DNA of 5,694 bases. Source: Clostridiales bacterium (GTDB lineage Bacteria > Bacillota > Clostridia > Christensenellales > CAG-138). Shown here in pieces: positions 5,202-5,694 of this stretch. The first letter of the stretch is position 1, and each line of letters starts with the position of its first letter. Position numbers and translations under genes: made by a program. The notes beneath the pieces were generated by a model that worked only from the letters and a program-made list of their open reading frames with translations, was not told the DNA's origin and searched no databases. The stretch lies in the NCBI GenBank assembly GCA_009783775.1, contig WRCT01000123.1, positions 1 through 5,694 of the forward strand. Direction: 5' to 3'.

Positions 5202-5694
5202 CTTAATAGTTTGTCATAGAGATAGCCCTTGGGCTGGGGCCATTCGACCAGCGGCTCGCCTGTTTTATATGGGCCTCTGGGGAATGGGTTGTCATAGGGT
5301 TGGCCCGTGCGACGGCGTTTGGAGGTCAGGGGCAACAGAATCAGCACAACGATATAGGGCAGGATATTGTAAATCCATGAACCGAATTTAATTTTCGCAA
5401 AGCTCGGTAGGAAGGGAATCTGTACCGCATTTCCACCAATGACTTTTACGAGCGCGATGAGCAGGGCAAAGCCCAGGATGGGCAGGGGTTTGCGGCGGCC
5501 CATAAACATCACCGCAAGTGCAATAAAACCGTAGCCCGCGACAGAAAAGTAGAAAAAGCCACCCACTGCCAGCATAAGGGCAAAGCCGCCAATACCGGAT
5601 AGAAATCCTGAGAGAAGCACTCCTGTCCAGCGGATTCGGGAGATGTTAATGCCTGCGGCCTTTGCCGCGCTTGGGTTTTCGCCGCAGGCGGTTA
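5198..5694 (-). CDS. Nucleoside-type ABC transporter permease, C-terminal part (NupQ/YufQ-like)
   Basis: The last 164 residues of a permease whose start lies beyond the right edge; the frame is open to the window end. It opens with CGENPSAAKAAGINISRIRW, the conserved loop of this family facing the ATPase. GVLLSGFLSGIGGFALML and further hydrophobic segments follow, then GYGFIALAVMFMGRRKPLPI and a short basic cytoplasmic end (SKRRRTGQPYDNP). The AVMFMGRRKPL and TGQPYDNP features fit the Q-type (second) permease of BmpA-linked nucleoside importers rather than the P-type. It forms a 4-bp stop/start overlap with the next permease, so both are one operon and presumably one heterodimeric channel. 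A GTG at 5618-5620 is internal, not the start. The partner ATPase and lipoprotein would be expected to the right. Confidence 0.88.
   Translation of the reverse strand, partial: TACGENPSAAKAAGINISRIRWTGVLLSGFLSGIGGFALMLAVGGFFYFSVAGYGFIALAVMFMGRRKPLPILGFALLIALVKVIGGNAVQIPFLPSFAKIKFGSWIYNILPYIVVLILLPLTSKRRRTGQPYDNPFPRGPYKTGEPLVEWPQPKGYLYDKLLR

Overview
The window looks like a chromosomal segment of an endospore-forming clostridial Firmicute, probably an anaerobic or gut-type lineage with a moderately high GC content. This rests on a YtfJ (GerW)-type spore protein next to a DUF2953 protein and an S11 D-Ala-D-Ala carboxypeptidase, and on several dispersed-repeat types of the kind seen in clostridial and environmental genomes. 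The lineage is inferred; there is no rRNA or other phylogenetic marker here. Every gene I can support lies on the minus strand, so genes are read from right to left. No tRNA, rRNA, CRISPR array, transposase or phage gene is visible.

Right part (about 3969-5694): the end of a nucleoside-type ABC importer operon. A C-terminal fragment of a NupQ/YufQ-like permease overlaps by 4 bp a complete NupP/YufP-like permease. The last ten residues of the second permease are translated from a dispersed inverted repeat.

Middle spacer (3673-4003): a repeat-rich stretch holding three unrelated families. These are a roughly 50-bp degenerate tandem repeat, a short GGAGG-type hairpin repeat lodged inside it, and a 73-bp inverted repeat that overlaps the end of the permease gene. 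I see no convincing promoter here, although the next operon should start from this region.

Left-centre (1642-3672): ytfI (DUF2953), ytfJ and a dacF-like carboxypeptidase are overlapping or translationally coupled and almost certainly form one operon. By family knowledge they act in sporulation and cortex or peptidoglycan maturation. ytfJ and the carboxypeptidase share an identical 10-base block containing the ribosome-binding site.

Left (1-1641): a 126-bp element with perfect 15-bp terminal inverted repeats ending in TTAA fills the gap between the carboxypeptidase and rluB (23S rRNA pseudouridine synthase), and it contains the carboxypeptidase stop codon. After rluB comes an exported protein with tandem lamin-tail domains that runs off the left edge.

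The genes themselves are ordinary. What stands out is how repeats have occupied both spacers and rewritten or supplied gene ends. I do not see evidence for a new multi-gene system.
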